Source of the DNA: Bacteroidota bacterium
GTDB lineage: Bacteria; Bacteroidota; Bacteroidia; Cytophagales; Cyclobacteriaceae
NCBI GenBank assembly: GCA_023431285.1
Contig: JAEYXN010000205.1
Coordinates: forward strand, 1 to 56,250
DNA length: 56,250 nucleotides
Reading direction: 5' to 3'
Numbering within the stretch: position 1 is the stretch's first letter; each line of letters starts with the position of its first letter. The notes under the pieces are model-generated. The model saw only the letters and a list, made by a program, of their open reading frames with translations. It was not told where the DNA came from and did no database searches. Below, in pieces: positions 43,354 to 52,934 of the stretch. A program made the position numbers and the translations under genes.

Positions 43354-44808
43354 TCAGTTTTCCAAACCAGCCGGACGAATTCCCGCCGCCCAGTTTAATA
43401 CGGATAGTTCTTTATGGATGTTGGCGATAACTTTAATTACCTTTGTTTGAGCCTGGAGTAATTTCTCTTGTTGGAAGTTCAGCTTGAACAGATCACTCTC
43501 ACCATTGGTTACATTTAATAACTCAGCGTTGAACAGTTGCTCATAACTTAGAACCATCTCCAGCTGTTGCGTGAGAACTGCATTCAGAATTGTTAACGAG
43601 TTATACGTCCTCTCGATTTCGTTTACGATTCGCTGAGTCAGTGCCTGTTCATCAAAGGAAAGCTCAGAAATCTTCAGGCGCGTCATGGCAAGTTTGCTCC
43701 GCTCTTTGCGTAGGAATAGGGAGAATGAAACATCAACTCCTACTTTATAATCGTTTCCTGATAATGTGACATCACCGGCTGGTGTTAACGGTTTATTGAT
43801 GAGATTGTAATTGAGATCGATTTGTGGTTTCAAGTTTTCCGTTCGAAGCCGACGTTCGAACGCCAGCTGTTGCAATTTTAATCGCACCACCTGCAGTTCC
43901 GGGTGATTTTCAATTGCGTTTGATTTGAGCTCCTCCAGTTCCGAACGAACCAGCAGCTTGTTTATATTGTCTGCCGACGGAATATATTTCGGGTCCAGCC
44001 TGAGAGGATTAGCTGACGAGTCCCAGAGATAAAGAGAGACTTTTAATAAGCTGTTATTGAAATCAAGCTCTGCTTCTTTCAATTCAATCTCCCTTTGCTG
44101 AACAAGGATCTTCGCCTGTACTGTGTCAATTGCGGCAAGCTCCCCATATTCGAATGTCAATCTTGATCTCTCAAAGACTTCCCTCGACACTTTAAGGGTA
44201 CGCCTCAGCAATAGGTAATTGTAATAATCGTGAAACCACGACCAGTAATCTTTGGCGGCTTCAAGAAGAATTTTATTGATCTGTTTTACTCTTTCAGACT
44301 CGGCGAGTTCAGCAAACACTTCGGCCTGACGAAGCGTCGTTCTTCGCTCATCGGTTATCAGTCCGCGCCCGAGCGGCAACGAGAGGCCAGCATAAACCTG
44401 TCGGTAATTATACTCGTCTCCCACATAGTTTTCCGGATTGAGATACTCCCCCAGGTTCCTTTCTACGCCAACCTTTGGCTCTACCGGCATACGTAACGGA
44501 ACCTTCAACTCCGAGTGAAGCTTGTTATAATATTCAATACCGTTCTTTTCTTTGTTTTGCCAATCGAGTGAAAATTTGGGATCGAAATTTCCGCGAGCAA
44601 ACCGTATTTCCTGCCTTGCAGTTTCGCTCAGTAGTTCGGCCTGTTTCACGACAGGATGATTGGAGAGGATGAATGCAGTGAGATCATTAATCGTAAATAC
44701 AACCGTGCTATCAGGCGCTCTCAATAAAGAATCGAGAAATTTTTGTGCGGACACCTGAAATGAAAGGCTGATGGAAAGGAGCAGAACTAGTGTTGACCTC
44801 ATATTCAA
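43354..44808 (-). CDS. TolC-family outer-membrane efflux protein
   Basis: 484 aa, signal peptide (1-21). Two OEP repeats of long alpha-hairpins, with LSLPLGRGLITDERRTTLRQ, the repeated pattern of leucine and glutamate heptads, and NYNLINKPLTPAGDVTL. It forms the outer-membrane/periplasmic channel for the HlyD-ABC pair. Its start overlaps the HlyD stop by 4 bases. Confidence 0.9.
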   Translation of the reverse strand: MNMRSTLVLLLSISLSFQVSAQKFLDSLLRAPDSTVVFTINDLTAFILSNHPVVKQAELLSETARQEIRFARGNFDPKFSLDWQNKEKNGIEYYNKLHSELKVPLRMPVEPKVGVERNLGEYLNPENYVGDEYNYRQVYAGLSLPLGRGLITDERRTTLRQAEVFAELAESERVKQINKILLEAAKDYWSWFHDYYNYLLLRRTLKVSREVFERSRLTFEYGELAAIDTVQAKILVQQREIELKEAELDFNNSLLKVSLYLWDSSANPLRLDPKYIPSADNINKLLVRSELEELKSNAIENHPELQVVRLKLQQLAFERRLRTENLKPQIDLNYNLINKPLTPAGDVTLSGNDYKVGVDVSFSLFLRKERSKLAMTRLKISELSFDEQALTQRIVNEIERTYNSLTILNAVLTQQLEMVLSYEQLFNAELLNVTNGESDLFKLNFQQEKLLQAQTKVIKVIANIHKELSVLNWAAGIRPAGLEN

Positions 44809-46091
44809 TTGGTGCTGTCTTTTTCCTTAAGTTTCCTTTCGTGCTCGTGAGATTCCGCTGCCTGAAAGTTGTTGTAAAGGCTTGGAGGAAATCCATTGAT
44901 TTGTCGCCAAAGTTCGTACCACACCGGCACATCGTCGAGCATGACCCATCCTTTCGTGCCCGAGCCGATACGAAGCAGCGAGGGCCACGCTTCATCATGA
45001 GGATCCGGCTTCACAAGGATTCTGAATTCTCCTGGTTGTGAGTTCACCATGTCGATGACTTCGACGACTCCGCCAAACGATCCTACTGAGACGCTTGGCC
45101 ATCCTGAGAATTGAAGCGCGGGCCAGCCGTCAAACTCAATTCGTACTTTTCTCCCCTGAGAAATAAGCGGCACATCCATAGCACGGATATACATTTCAAC
45201 GGCAATGTCTTTTGCGTCAGGTACGATAGTACAGATCGCCTGACCCTCTGTAACCGTCTCTCCGATTCCAGATTGCATTACCTTTACGATCATGCCAGAC
45301 TGAGGTGCGAGGATCACATATTGATAACTCCGGATCCTCATGTTGCTGAATTCGTTCCGAAGTTTGGCCAGCTCAGCCTCAGCCTCAAAAATTTCGCCGA
45401 ACGTGCTGTTGATATCCGACTCTGACTTGCTTGTTTTATCCAGATATTCCGCGCGCGTTCTGTCAAGTTCAGTCTGTGCATTAAGTAAGTCAGCCTGACT
45501 TGCCTGAAATTTGTATTCTATATCCTGAAATTTCGTTAATGCAATATTGCCGGCTTCGAAAAGTTGCTTGTTGCGTAGGTACTGATTCTCTATGTTCTTA
45601 AACCTTACCCGCTCCGCCTCTAGTTTCGCAAGGAGTTGATCTACCTTCAGCTTCAGTCCTTCTTCTATCGCAGCTTTCTGTCTCGAAAGCGCTTCAGCCT
45701 TGTTCCTTTTCGACACCACAGCGCTCTCTTTAGAAGCGATCTGTTGCTGCAGTCGCGTAAGGAGTTCAGGATCAAAATATTTTTCCTTAATCTCCGTGAG
45801 CGAAACAATGGTATCACCTTTACTGACCGTCTGCCCTTCTGCAACATGCCATGCGCTGATACGTCCGGGTATGATAGCTTCCACTGTTTGCGGACGATTT
45901 CCGGGGTTGAAGGCTATCACACTTCCGTTGCCGCGGATATTCTGCTGCCATGGGACAAAAAGGATGGCCACAAAAACTCCCGCCATAACCATCAGAATTC
46001 GGGCCAGCACTCTCGTCGCGCGGGGTGTTTGCAGAGCTTCAAGGGTATGCAGCCGTTGCTGCAGTGCCGTATTCACTTCTTTGTTCAACAT
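44805..46091 (-). CDS. HlyD-family membrane fusion protein
   Basis: 428 aa: one N-terminal membrane helix (about 30-45, ILMVMAGVFVAILFVPW), the lipoyl/barrel halves (VEAIIPGRISAWHVAEGQTV and VILAPQSGMIVKVMQSGIGE), a long coiled coil (about 105-230), and a C-terminal beta-barrel. Couples the inner-membrane ABC protein to TolC. Gap to the ABC gene is 4 bp. Confidence 0.92.
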   Translation of the reverse strand: MLNKEVNTALQQRLHTLEALQTPRATRVLARILMVMAGVFVAILFVPWQQNIRGNGSVIAFNPGNRPQTVEAIIPGRISAWHVAEGQTVSKGDTIVSLTEIKEKYFDPELLTRLQQQIASKESAVVSKRNKAEALSRQKAAIEEGLKLKVDQLLAKLEAERVRFKNIENQYLRNKQLFEAGNIALTKFQDIEYKFQASQADLLNAQTELDRTRAEYLDKTSKSESDINSTFGEIFEAEAELAKLRNEFSNMRIRSYQYVILAPQSGMIVKVMQSGIGETVTEGQAICTIVPDAKDIAVEMYIRAMDVPLISQGRKVRIEFDGWPALQFSGWPSVSVGSFGGVVEVIDMVNSQPGEFRILVKPDPHDEAWPSLLRIGSGTKGWVMLDDVPVWYELWRQINGFPPSLYNNFQAAESHEHERKLKEKDSTN

Positions 46092-46095
46092 AACG

Positions 46096-48249
46096 CTATT
46101 GGAAATACTGTCTTATGCTATCCTCTTTGACTAACTCACCGTAATTGCCTTCCGCAACAATGGTCCCTGCATTCATAACAATCACACGGTCGCAGGCCGC
46201 CATGATCAGCGGGTCATTCGATTCTGTGATGAGAGTCCAACGGCTATCCGGACCCGTCACCCTATTAATCAGATCCAGCTTTTCACTTCGTCTCAGTCCG
46301 CTGAAGAAATCATTCAGAATAAGTAGCCCTGGTTGTTTTGCAAAGCACCGCGCTAAGATCAAGCGGTGGAGCACTGTATTGGAGAATCCTTTTCCTCCGC
46401 TGAGAATATGTGTATTGAGCCCTTTAGGAAGCTGGTTGAAAAATGGTGAAAGCCCGGCTTTCTCAATCGCTGCAAGGGCGTCGTATGAACTTTGATTGTC
46501 CTTTCCAAGAATGATGTTATCCAGGATTGTCCCGTCAAAAATGTCATCCTGTGAGATATTTTTTGCAATACGGTTCTTCACATTCAGCAGATCCAGATCA
46601 TGCATCGAAATTCCATTGATGGTTAGAGCACCCTCATAATTTTCGCTGAGTCCCGCTATCAATCTGGTGAGTGTGCTTTTTCCCGAGCCTTCCGGGCCGC
46701 TAAGACACACCTTCTCCCCCGCTTTCACACTGAAATTTATTCCCTTGATAACGTAGTGCGGGCGGTTAGCGTAACGGTAACGAAGATCCGAGGCCTCGAC
46801 TCTGTATGCCGCCGCTGAGTGGTTCGCAAGATCAACACCCCCAGGTCTGTCGAGAGGAAGATCTGTGACCGAACCAATTTTATCCACTGCTGTCAACAGG
46901 TCGTAGACAACTTCCATGTGCATAATGACTTTCTCTACGGCGTTAAGAATGAGAATGATGATAATCTCTGAGGCGACGAATTGTCCCAACGTTATTTCAC
47001 GCTGCACGACCAGCATCGTCCCTACGATAAGCAACCCTCCCGTGACCAGCACCTTAAATAGGACGATGAAGGAATACTGAGTTATCAGGACACCGAAATG
47101 CGCCTTCCTGTACGAGAGGTAATTGTTTACGTTGTGATCCGTTCGTGAAACCGGCAAGTCAGTATTTCCGGCAAGCTTAAAGGAGTTCAGGCTTCTTGCA
47201 AGCTCTTCCAGCCAGTAGACAAGCTTATACTTATACTTGGATTCATGGAGCGATGTTTCTAGCCCTCTGCGTCCGGTCAGGTAAAAGATCCCCCCAAGCA
47301 CCGCCAGAAGAAAGACACTGAAGAATACAAAGAACGGGTGATAGAGGGATAGAAGGAGAAGACCAAAAAAGACCTGGATCGCCGCAGCTGAAAGATCGGT
47401 AAGAAACTTTGGAAGCCCCTTCTGTAACGTCATGATATCGAAAAAACGATTCACCAGTTCAGGTGCATACGCGTCTGTCAATGCATCAAGCTTAAGCCTG
47501 GGTATGCGAAAGGCAAATTCAAATGCCGCTTTTGTGAAGATTCTCCGTTGCAGGTGCTCAACAATACTGATCTGAACGATCTGAAGAACACCGGTGAAGG
47601 AAACACCGATGATCACCAGTGCAATGAGCACATAAACTGAGCTGAAGAACACGCCTCCGCTGATCAGCTCCACTGTGGTTTGAATGCCCAGCGGAAGTGC
47701 AAGACTCGTCAGCCCGATAACAACACCGTACAGCAATATGTAGAGGATCTCTCTTTTTTCGGCAGCCAGTAACCTGACAAGCCGCGAAAAGGGTTTCAGC
47801 TTGTGCACTGGCCCATCCGTCGCGAATTCACTCACCATTCCCTGTTGCCCAAAAACAGCAAACACGATGACAGATCCGTCTGCGTCCTTCAGAAGTTCCG
47901 GGAGTTCATCCATCACTCTTTGCTCAGCGCCGGGCGTTATGATGCGGGACGTGCCTCCTCCTTCAATAAGAATTGGGTGTAAAGTCCCTTCCATCAAAGA
48001 AATCGCCAGGGTCAGAGGGTTATTCCTGATGAACTCTCTGAGCTGATCTGGTGGGACAAGATATTTGAGCATCAGAAGATGCATCTTTCTCGCTGACTCG
48101 GTGAGGTTTCTCTCAAATTCTTTAAATTCCTGCACCCCGTAGTGCTTTTGGTGCCGCATGACTTCCTCAAGCACCTCCCTATCTACAGGAGTTTTCAAAA
48201 TTCTCGCAGCCGCCTCAAGTATTCTAGCAATGTCTCGCGTCGACAACAT
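46096..48249 (-). CDS. ABC exporter half-transporter with degenerate ATPase
   Basis: 717 aa: N-terminal ~165-residue extension without peptidase catalytic residues, six-helix membrane domain (about 170-450), then a nucleotide-binding domain. Walker A is intact (GPEGSGKST) and the Q-loop is NISQDDIFDGTI. However, the signature LSGGQ is replaced by FSNTV (GGKGFSNTVLHRLILARC), the Walker B glutamate is Phe (LLILNDFFSGL), and the H-loop histidine is missing (WTLITESNDP). A homodimer would have no canonical hydrolysis site. Together with HlyD and TolC it forms a type I secretion-like assembly; cargo unknown. Confidence 0.88.
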   Translation of the reverse strand: MLSTRDIARILEAAARILKTPVDREVLEEVMRHQKHYGVQEFKEFERNLTESARKMHLLMLKYLVPPDQLREFIRNNPLTLAISLMEGTLHPILIEGGGTSRIITPGAEQRVMDELPELLKDADGSVIVFAVFGQQGMVSEFATDGPVHKLKPFSRLVRLLAAEKREILYILLYGVVIGLTSLALPLGIQTTVELISGGVFFSSVYVLIALVIIGVSFTGVLQIVQISIVEHLQRRIFTKAAFEFAFRIPRLKLDALTDAYAPELVNRFFDIMTLQKGLPKFLTDLSAAAIQVFFGLLLLSLYHPFFVFFSVFLLAVLGGIFYLTGRRGLETSLHESKYKYKLVYWLEELARSLNSFKLAGNTDLPVSRTDHNVNNYLSYRKAHFGVLITQYSFIVLFKVLVTGGLLIVGTMLVVQREITLGQFVASEIIIILILNAVEKVIMHMEVVYDLLTAVDKIGSVTDLPLDRPGGVDLANHSAAAYRVEASDLRYRYANRPHYVIKGINFSVKAGEKVCLSGPEGSGKSTLTRLIAGLSENYEGALTINGISMHDLDLLNVKNRIAKNISQDDIFDGTILDNIILGKDNQSSYDALAAIEKAGLSPFFNQLPKGLNTHILSGGKGFSNTVLHRLILARCFAKQPGLLILNDFFSGLRRSEKLDLINRVTGPDSRWTLITESNDPLIMAACDRVIVMNAGTIVAEGNYGELVKEDSIRQYFQ

Positions 48250-48250
48250 C

Positions 48251-48922
48251 TTAGTTTTCGATTGTTTTGAACACTATGTCTTCGACAAAATCGTATAATT
48301 TCCGGCGATGTCGTTTGGGGCTGAACTTGATCTCGGTAAGAGACGGAAGGTGTTGCGCGTAGTAAAGTTGGTGCGTGATTGAAAGAAGGAGCGTGCTTAC
48401 GAGTGTCCGAGCAAAAGGATAAGATGCGTTGATCTCTGTTACAACCGAAGCAACCTTTGTACAGATACTTTTATAAGGTAAGAACAACCCTTCTCTGTTG
48501 TCGTCGTCGACGTTCTTGGTCAGGTAAGTCTTTTCGAATTCAGAAACCACGATCCGTTGCAATGCTGCTTCATCAAAGGACGGAAAACCTGGGTCAGGCT
48601 CGCTCTCTTCTGTTAAGACCCGCAGGCAAACTCTCAACCGAGCCCTGGGATCTTGGATGTTTGAAGTCTTGAAATCGATTCGAAACCCGATCCACGTCCA
48701 ATACCAGTCAATCAGGTACACCAGAAGGCGATGTTTGTTCTCGAAATATCTATAGACGGAGGCTTCGGTTGAGTCAATCTCTTCTGCGAGTTTCTTGAAA
48801 GTGAAGGCTTCGAAACCCATTTTGTCGATCAGTTGAATGCTTTTAGAAATCATGCGTTCTCCCAGTTCCGATGTGAGCGGATCTCTGATAAACAGGTTTT
48901 CGTTCAGCTTGAAGGATATCAT
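48251..48922 (-). CDS. TetR-family transcriptional regulator
   Basis: 223 aa. N-terminal HTH (FTFKKLAEEIDSTEASVYRYF then ENKHRLLVYLI) with a divergent all-helical C-terminal ligand domain. First gene of the exporter operon, stop 1 bp before the ABC start. A 15-bp palindrome sits 18 bp upstream of its ATG, implying self-repression of the whole operon until a ligand binds. Confidence 0.9.
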   Translation of the reverse strand: MISFKLNENLFIRDPLTSELGERMISKSIQLIDKMGFEAFTFKKLAEEIDSTEASVYRYFENKHRLLVYLIDWYWTWIGFRIDFKTSNIQDPRARLRVCLRVLTEESEPDPGFPSFDEAALQRIVVSEFEKTYLTKNVDDDNREGLFLPYKSICTKVASVVTEINASYPFARTLVSTLLLSITHQLYYAQHLPSLTEIKFSPKRHRRKLYDFVEDIVFKTIEN

Positions 48923-48940
48923 AGTAATACCTTTATTTTA

Positions 48941-48955
48941 GATAGTTTCACTATC
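48941..48955. promoter_or_regulatory. putative TetR operator
   Basis: Perfect palindrome GATAGT-TTC-ACTATC between the tetR ATG and the upstream spacer. Typical size for a TetR dimer site. Confidence 0.65.
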
Positions 48956-49315
48956 ATTAAACAGCGTGCCAGCGATAAGGTTATAGTTCCCTCAACTTTT
49001 TTTGACATAAAGCCGGCAGGCTCTCCTCATCCATTAAAATAATCTTAGAATGGTAATGTTATCCAGCAATTTTTTCGGGATCGCTACAATAGAGTTTCCG
49101 CTGCGTTACACATGGGGGTCCACCCCGCCTATGAAAACAAGTCGGATATATCCGTCCAATGTGGAGACATTTGAAGTGTCAATGATATTTTTTCAGCACA
49201 CCATTTTTGTACCGGTCGAATGATTTTAATCGAACGTCGAAATCTTCACGGCACTTCCATATTCGGTTTGTCAGATTCGCTTCTGCTTTCTACATTGAGA
49301 AAAAAACTGCTTGAA
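48956..49315. other. divergent intergenic region, 360 bp
   Basis: Between the tetR operon and the GH10 gene. Likely holds both promoters. No repeat or small gene recognised; the in-frame extension of the GH10 frame to 49220 has no signal-peptide character and is not used. Confidence 0.4.
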
Positions 49316-50431
49316 ATGAAATCTATTCTATTGTCCATTCTGGGAGCGTCGTTATTGTTTGTGGGTACCGAGTCGGTAGCGCAGAAAAAAACAACGCTTC
49401 GAAAAGCATTTAAGAATCACTATCTGATCGGCGCCGCTATCAATGCACAGCAGATAAACGGACGTGATTCCCTTGCCAAACCGTTGATCGTGAATGAGTT
49501 TAGCTCAATTAGTCCTGAGAATGATCTGAAATGGTCCGAGATTCATCCCCAACCCAATGAATATAAGTTTGAGACTGCTGATAACTTTGTCGCGCTGGGC
49601 GAGAAGAACAAGCAATTCATCATCGGTCATACGCTGGTGTGGCATTCGCAGGTACCCGGTTGGGTTTTCGTCGATGACAACAAGGCTCTCGTTTCCAAAG
49701 ATGTGTTGTATCAAAGAATGAAAGAGCACATCGATAAGGTGGCAGGTCGGTACAAAGGAAGAATTGGTGGCTGGGATGTGGTGAACGAGGCCCTTAACGA
49801 CGATGGTACGATGAGAAACTCCTTCTACTATCAAATTGCCGGCGATGAGTTTATCCTGAAAGCGTTTGAGTATGCACAGGCTGCTGACCCGAAGTCTGAG
49901 TTATACTACAATGACTACAACATGTTCAAGCCTGAAAAAGTGGAGGGCGCAGTTCGTATTGTGAGAATGCTGAAGGAAAAGGGACTGCGTATCGACGCAG
50001 TTGGTATGCAGGGTCACTGGCATATGGACTCACCTACGATTGAAGAAATTGAAAAAAGTATTTTAACCCTTTCAAAGGAAGGTGTAAAAGTGGTGATCAC
50101 AGAATTGGATATTTCCGTTCTTCCTAACCCGCAGCGCAACGCCTCCTCTAACATCACAGACGTAGCGCAAAGCTCGGTGGACGTTAATCCTTACACCAAT
50201 GGCCTGCCTGACTCTGTGCAGGTCGCACTGGCGAACCGATACAAAGCTATTTTCGAGTTGTTCAACAAACACAAGGATAAAATCGGACGCGTTACTTTCT
50301 GGGGTGTGCAGGATGGAAACTCCTGGAAGAATGATTTCCCGGCGCGTGGCAGAACCGACTATCCGTTGATATTCGACAGAGCCCACAAGCCGAAGAAGGC
50401 TTATTACTCTATACTGGAAACGGTCAAGTAA
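49316..50431 (+). CDS. secreted GH10 endo-1,4-beta-xylanase
   Basis: 371 aa from ATG 49316, chosen because a signal peptide follows (MKSILLSILGASLLFVGTES, cleavage near VAQ). GH10 TIM barrel with acid/base Glu158 (GGWDVVNEALND) and nucleophile Glu263 (VVITELDISVLP); the HTLVWHSQVPGW loop is also present. Hydrolyses xylan outside the cytoplasm. A broken relative lies at 3174, next to transport and GH43 genes, so this is the only functional GH10 in the window. Monocistronic, ends at a terminator. Confidence 0.95.
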   Translation: MKSILLSILGASLLFVGTESVAQKKTTLRKAFKNHYLIGAAINAQQINGRDSLAKPLIVNEFSSISPENDLKWSEIHPQPNEYKFETADNFVALGEKNKQFIIGHTLVWHSQVPGWVFVDDNKALVSKDVLYQRMKEHIDKVAGRYKGRIGGWDVVNEALNDDGTMRNSFYYQIAGDEFILKAFEYAQAADPKSELYYNDYNMFKPEKVEGAVRIVRMLKEKGLRIDAVGMQGHWHMDSPTIEEIEKSILTLSKEGVKVVITELDISVLPNPQRNASSNITDVAQSSVDVNPYTNGLPDSVQVALANRYKAIFELFNKHKDKIGRVTFWGVQDGNSWKNDFPARGRTDYPLIFDRAHKPKKAYYSILETVK

Positions 50432-50441
50432 ACCCACTCAA

Positions 50442-50467
50442 AGGCGCCCGCACGGCGCCTTTTTCTT
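50442..50467 (+). terminator. intrinsic terminator of the GH10 gene
   Basis: AGGCGCC (50442-50448) and GGCGCCT (50454-50460) with a 5-base loop then TTTTCTTTT. Confidence 0.88.
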
Positions 50468-50659
50468 TTACTCCAATATTCTTTTTTCGTTGACCGGAAG
50501 ATCGAACCGGCATACGTAAACGATAAGCGGCAATCTGTCCGCACATACTTAGGGCATTTGCATTTTATTGTTTAAGACGTCAGTCTTAAACTCGCGTTCC
50601 TCAGCGTCTCTGGGTCTCTGCGTTTTTGCTTTTTACTCACGTTCAAGTAGAGAAACTCT

Positions 50660-51379
50660 TCACTTTCTCCACAACTTATCATTCACCACCCGCTCAATCA
50701 CCTCTTCTCGAAAATGCCGGCTTATGGGAATCCGGTGCTTCTGAATAAAAATTTCCGCGTTTTCGATGCTGTCAATCTTTGGAATGGAAACGACGTACGA
50801 TTTATGGACGCGGATGAAAACCTTATTGTCAAGCTTCTCTTCAACAGTCTTGAGATTTAGCAGCGTGATGTATTTGTCTTTGGTAGTATAGATCGTCACG
50901 TAGTTCTGCAGTGCTTCGATAAACAGGATGTCAGCAAAATGGATTCGTTCATACCGGTGTCCACACTTAACGAAAAAGTATTTTGCTGCTCCCCCATCCC
51001 CACCCTTCTGCATAACGCGCATTTGCTGATAGTCACGGGCCTTAGCCACCGCCGTCAAAAATCTGTTAAAAGTGACGGGTTTTACAAGGTAGTCCATAAC
51101 ATTCAAATGATATCCCTCCAAAGCAAAGCTCTGATATGCTGTAGTGATGATCACCATTGGTTCATACGGAGCTGATTTAAGGAAATCAATTCCATTGATT
51201 ATCGGCATCTGGATGTCCAGAAAAACTAAATCCAATTGATCATGGCCCTGAATTCTGGAAAGCTCCATAGGATTATTTCCGGTGCCTATCAATTTCAGAT
51301 AATCAATCTGGCGTACATAGCCCTCGATGCACTCACGCGCCAGCGGTTCATCATCGATGATTGCACATTTTAGTTCCAT
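50660..51379 (-). CDS. LytTR-family response regulator
   Basis: 239 aa: receiver domain with phosphoacceptor Asp55 (LVFLDIQMP) and acidic pair IIDDEP, then a LytTR DNA-binding domain (FVKCGHRYERIHFADILFIE, VRVHKSYVVSI-like FIRVHKSYVVSI). Its start overlaps the histidine-kinase stop by 10 bases. The targets are unknown. Confidence 0.93.
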   Translation of the reverse strand: MELKCAIIDDEPLARECIEGYVRQIDYLKLIGTGNNPMELSRIQGHDQLDLVFLDIQMPIINGIDFLKSAPYEPMVIITTAYQSFALEGYHLNVMDYLVKPVTFNRFLTAVAKARDYQQMRVMQKGGDGGAAKYFFVKCGHRYERIHFADILFIEALQNYVTIYTTKDKYITLLNLKTVEEKLDNKVFIRVHKSYVVSIPKIDSIENAEIFIQKHRIPISRHFREEVIERVVNDKLWRK

Positions 51380-52539
51380 ACCGGGATGTTGTGGGTGTCA
51401 ACCTTCGTTGACGGCGGAGGTTGACTAATACTTGCCAGAGTGAGGGAAAGATTGACCTCAAATTCATTTTCGCTTTCCCGAATTTCCAGTTGATGTCTCT
51501 CCGGATAAAGAAGTTTCAACCTGCGTTGCACATTCTTTAGTCCGATGCCTTTGTGCTGTGCCGGTTCTTTTGGTATGGGCTGCTGATTTGTCTTGGTATT
51601 GATAACATGGAAGCGAATCTCCTCGCCTTTAAAATTAACCGAGACTTCGATCCAATTATCGGTGTCCTTAGCCTGCGAAACATGTTTGAATGCGTTTTCT
51701 ATAAATGGCATCAGGATAAATGGTGCGATCCCTAAAGAAGGCTCCAGAGGTTGATCGATATTACTTTCTACGACCGTATTTCTTTCGAGCCGGAGACGCG
51801 CGAGTTCGATGAAGTTGGCAACATAATCGAGTTCTTGTTTTACGGAGATGTATTGCTCATTGCATTCATAAAGTTGATACCTTAATAATCCGGAGAACAT
51901 GGCAAGGGAATCAGATGCTTTCTCAGAATTCTTGTTGATCAAAACAAAAATTGAGTTGATGGTATTAAACAGGAAATGGGGATTGAACTGTGACTTCAAA
52001 AATTGTAATTCCGTCTCCATTTTTTCTCTCTTAAGATCTTCTTCTCTTTGCTTCGACTTGATCCAGTTTTTCGCAAGCTTAACACTCATTGCCAGCGTCA
52101 TACTTGCAATAGTGGAAGGCAACGCATTTATCTTGAAGAAATGCATGAAGTCCTCGGGTTGGCGGCCGAACAATTCTAAGAATGGTTTTTCTGATATCCA
52201 CGCCGTTGCATAGTACCCCGGTACAATGCATACTGCTGTCGCAAGAATCGTAAGCACAAGCATACTGAGATAAACCACGTATCGGCCCTTCTCGAGAAAC
52301 CGTGGAATAAGGAGATACAAGTTGAAGTACACTCCGACTGCCTGAAAGACGATATAGAAGAAAAACTTAATTGGTACCGGACCTTGAGTTATTTTCATAG
52401 CCGGTTCCGTGAGACTTCCGACTATTAACGCCCAAGAAAGGTAGTGGTACAGAAACCAAAACGGGATATGATGAAGTTTGTACCTGAAAATCCAGGAAGT
52501 ATTATGTTCATTCGGAAGTCTTAAGACGGCCAAAGTCAT
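51370..52539 (-). CDS. LytS-type sensor histidine kinase
   Basis: 389 aa: four membrane helices (about 25-160) form the sensor, followed by a His_kinase domain with SQFNPHFLFNTINSIFVLIN (phosphoacceptor His) and a HATPase domain (PFILMPFIENAFKHV, HKGIGLKNVQRRLKLLYP). Partner of the overlapping response regulator. The signal is unknown. Confidence 0.93.
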   Translation of the reverse strand: MTLAVLRLPNEHNTSWIFRYKLHHIPFWFLYHYLSWALIVGSLTEPAMKITQGPVPIKFFFYIVFQAVGVYFNLYLLIPRFLEKGRYVVYLSMLVLTILATAVCIVPGYYATAWISEKPFLELFGRQPEDFMHFFKINALPSTIASMTLAMSVKLAKNWIKSKQREEDLKREKMETELQFLKSQFNPHFLFNTINSIFVLINKNSEKASDSLAMFSGLLRYQLYECNEQYISVKQELDYVANFIELARLRLERNTVVESNIDQPLEPSLGIAPFILMPFIENAFKHVSQAKDTDNWIEVSVNFKGEEIRFHVINTKTNQQPIPKEPAQHKGIGLKNVQRRLKLLYPERHQLEIRESENEFEVNLSLTLASISQPPPSTKVDTHNIPVWN

Positions 52540-52594
52540 TACTCAACTTACAAAAAATTACAACATTTGATGATAATTTATTTCTTATAGATGG

Positions 52595-52777
52595 TCAGGT
52601 CACTTCCCGGTTGCCCATTTGACGATTATATTTCAATTTTCCATCTGGCATCTTTTTCATCACATCCGACATGTTGCCCTCAAACTCGCCTCCGTTCGAT
52701 GAATCTCCCCATCCACCCTTATAGTGTGCGTTGACAAACACATAGTCACTCAGGTCCAGGATTGCTTCATTTGCCAT
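52595..52777 (-). CDS. small uncharacterised protein or fragment
   Basis: 60 aa from ATG 52777 (MANEAILDLSDYVFVNAHYK); an in-frame ATG exists at 52840. It holds KGGWGDSSNGGEFEGNMSDV and KMPDGKLKYNRQMGN, which look like a conserved globular protein rather than chance. No family recognised; could be a complete small protein or the C-terminus of a lost gene. It lies just upstream of the kinase gene on the same strand. Confidence 0.45.
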   Translation of the reverse strand: MANEAILDLSDYVFVNAHYKGGWGDSSNGGEFEGNMSDVMKKMPDGKLKYNRQMGNREVT

Positions 52778-52934
52778 TTTTGAAATTTGTTTATTAACAT
52801 GGTGACTGCTCGGCAAAGGTCTATTATCAACAGTAATCACCGATCACTGAGCGTCTTTAAAATCAAGGTATGTGTCAGGTCCGAAGTAACGCGTCACTAT
52901 TTGAATGCATTTTTCCTTCTCTTTCGACAATACG

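Noticed and set aside
45636..46130. 164-aa and 144-aa frames opposite the HlyD gene
   Set aside because: Shadows of the HlyD coiled coil.
50581..50640. TTCCTCAGCGTCTCTGGGTC-like tract resembling direct repeats
   Set aside because: Short CTCTG-type repetition, seen once, no hairpin or array structure; not a CRISPR or VNTR on this evidence.
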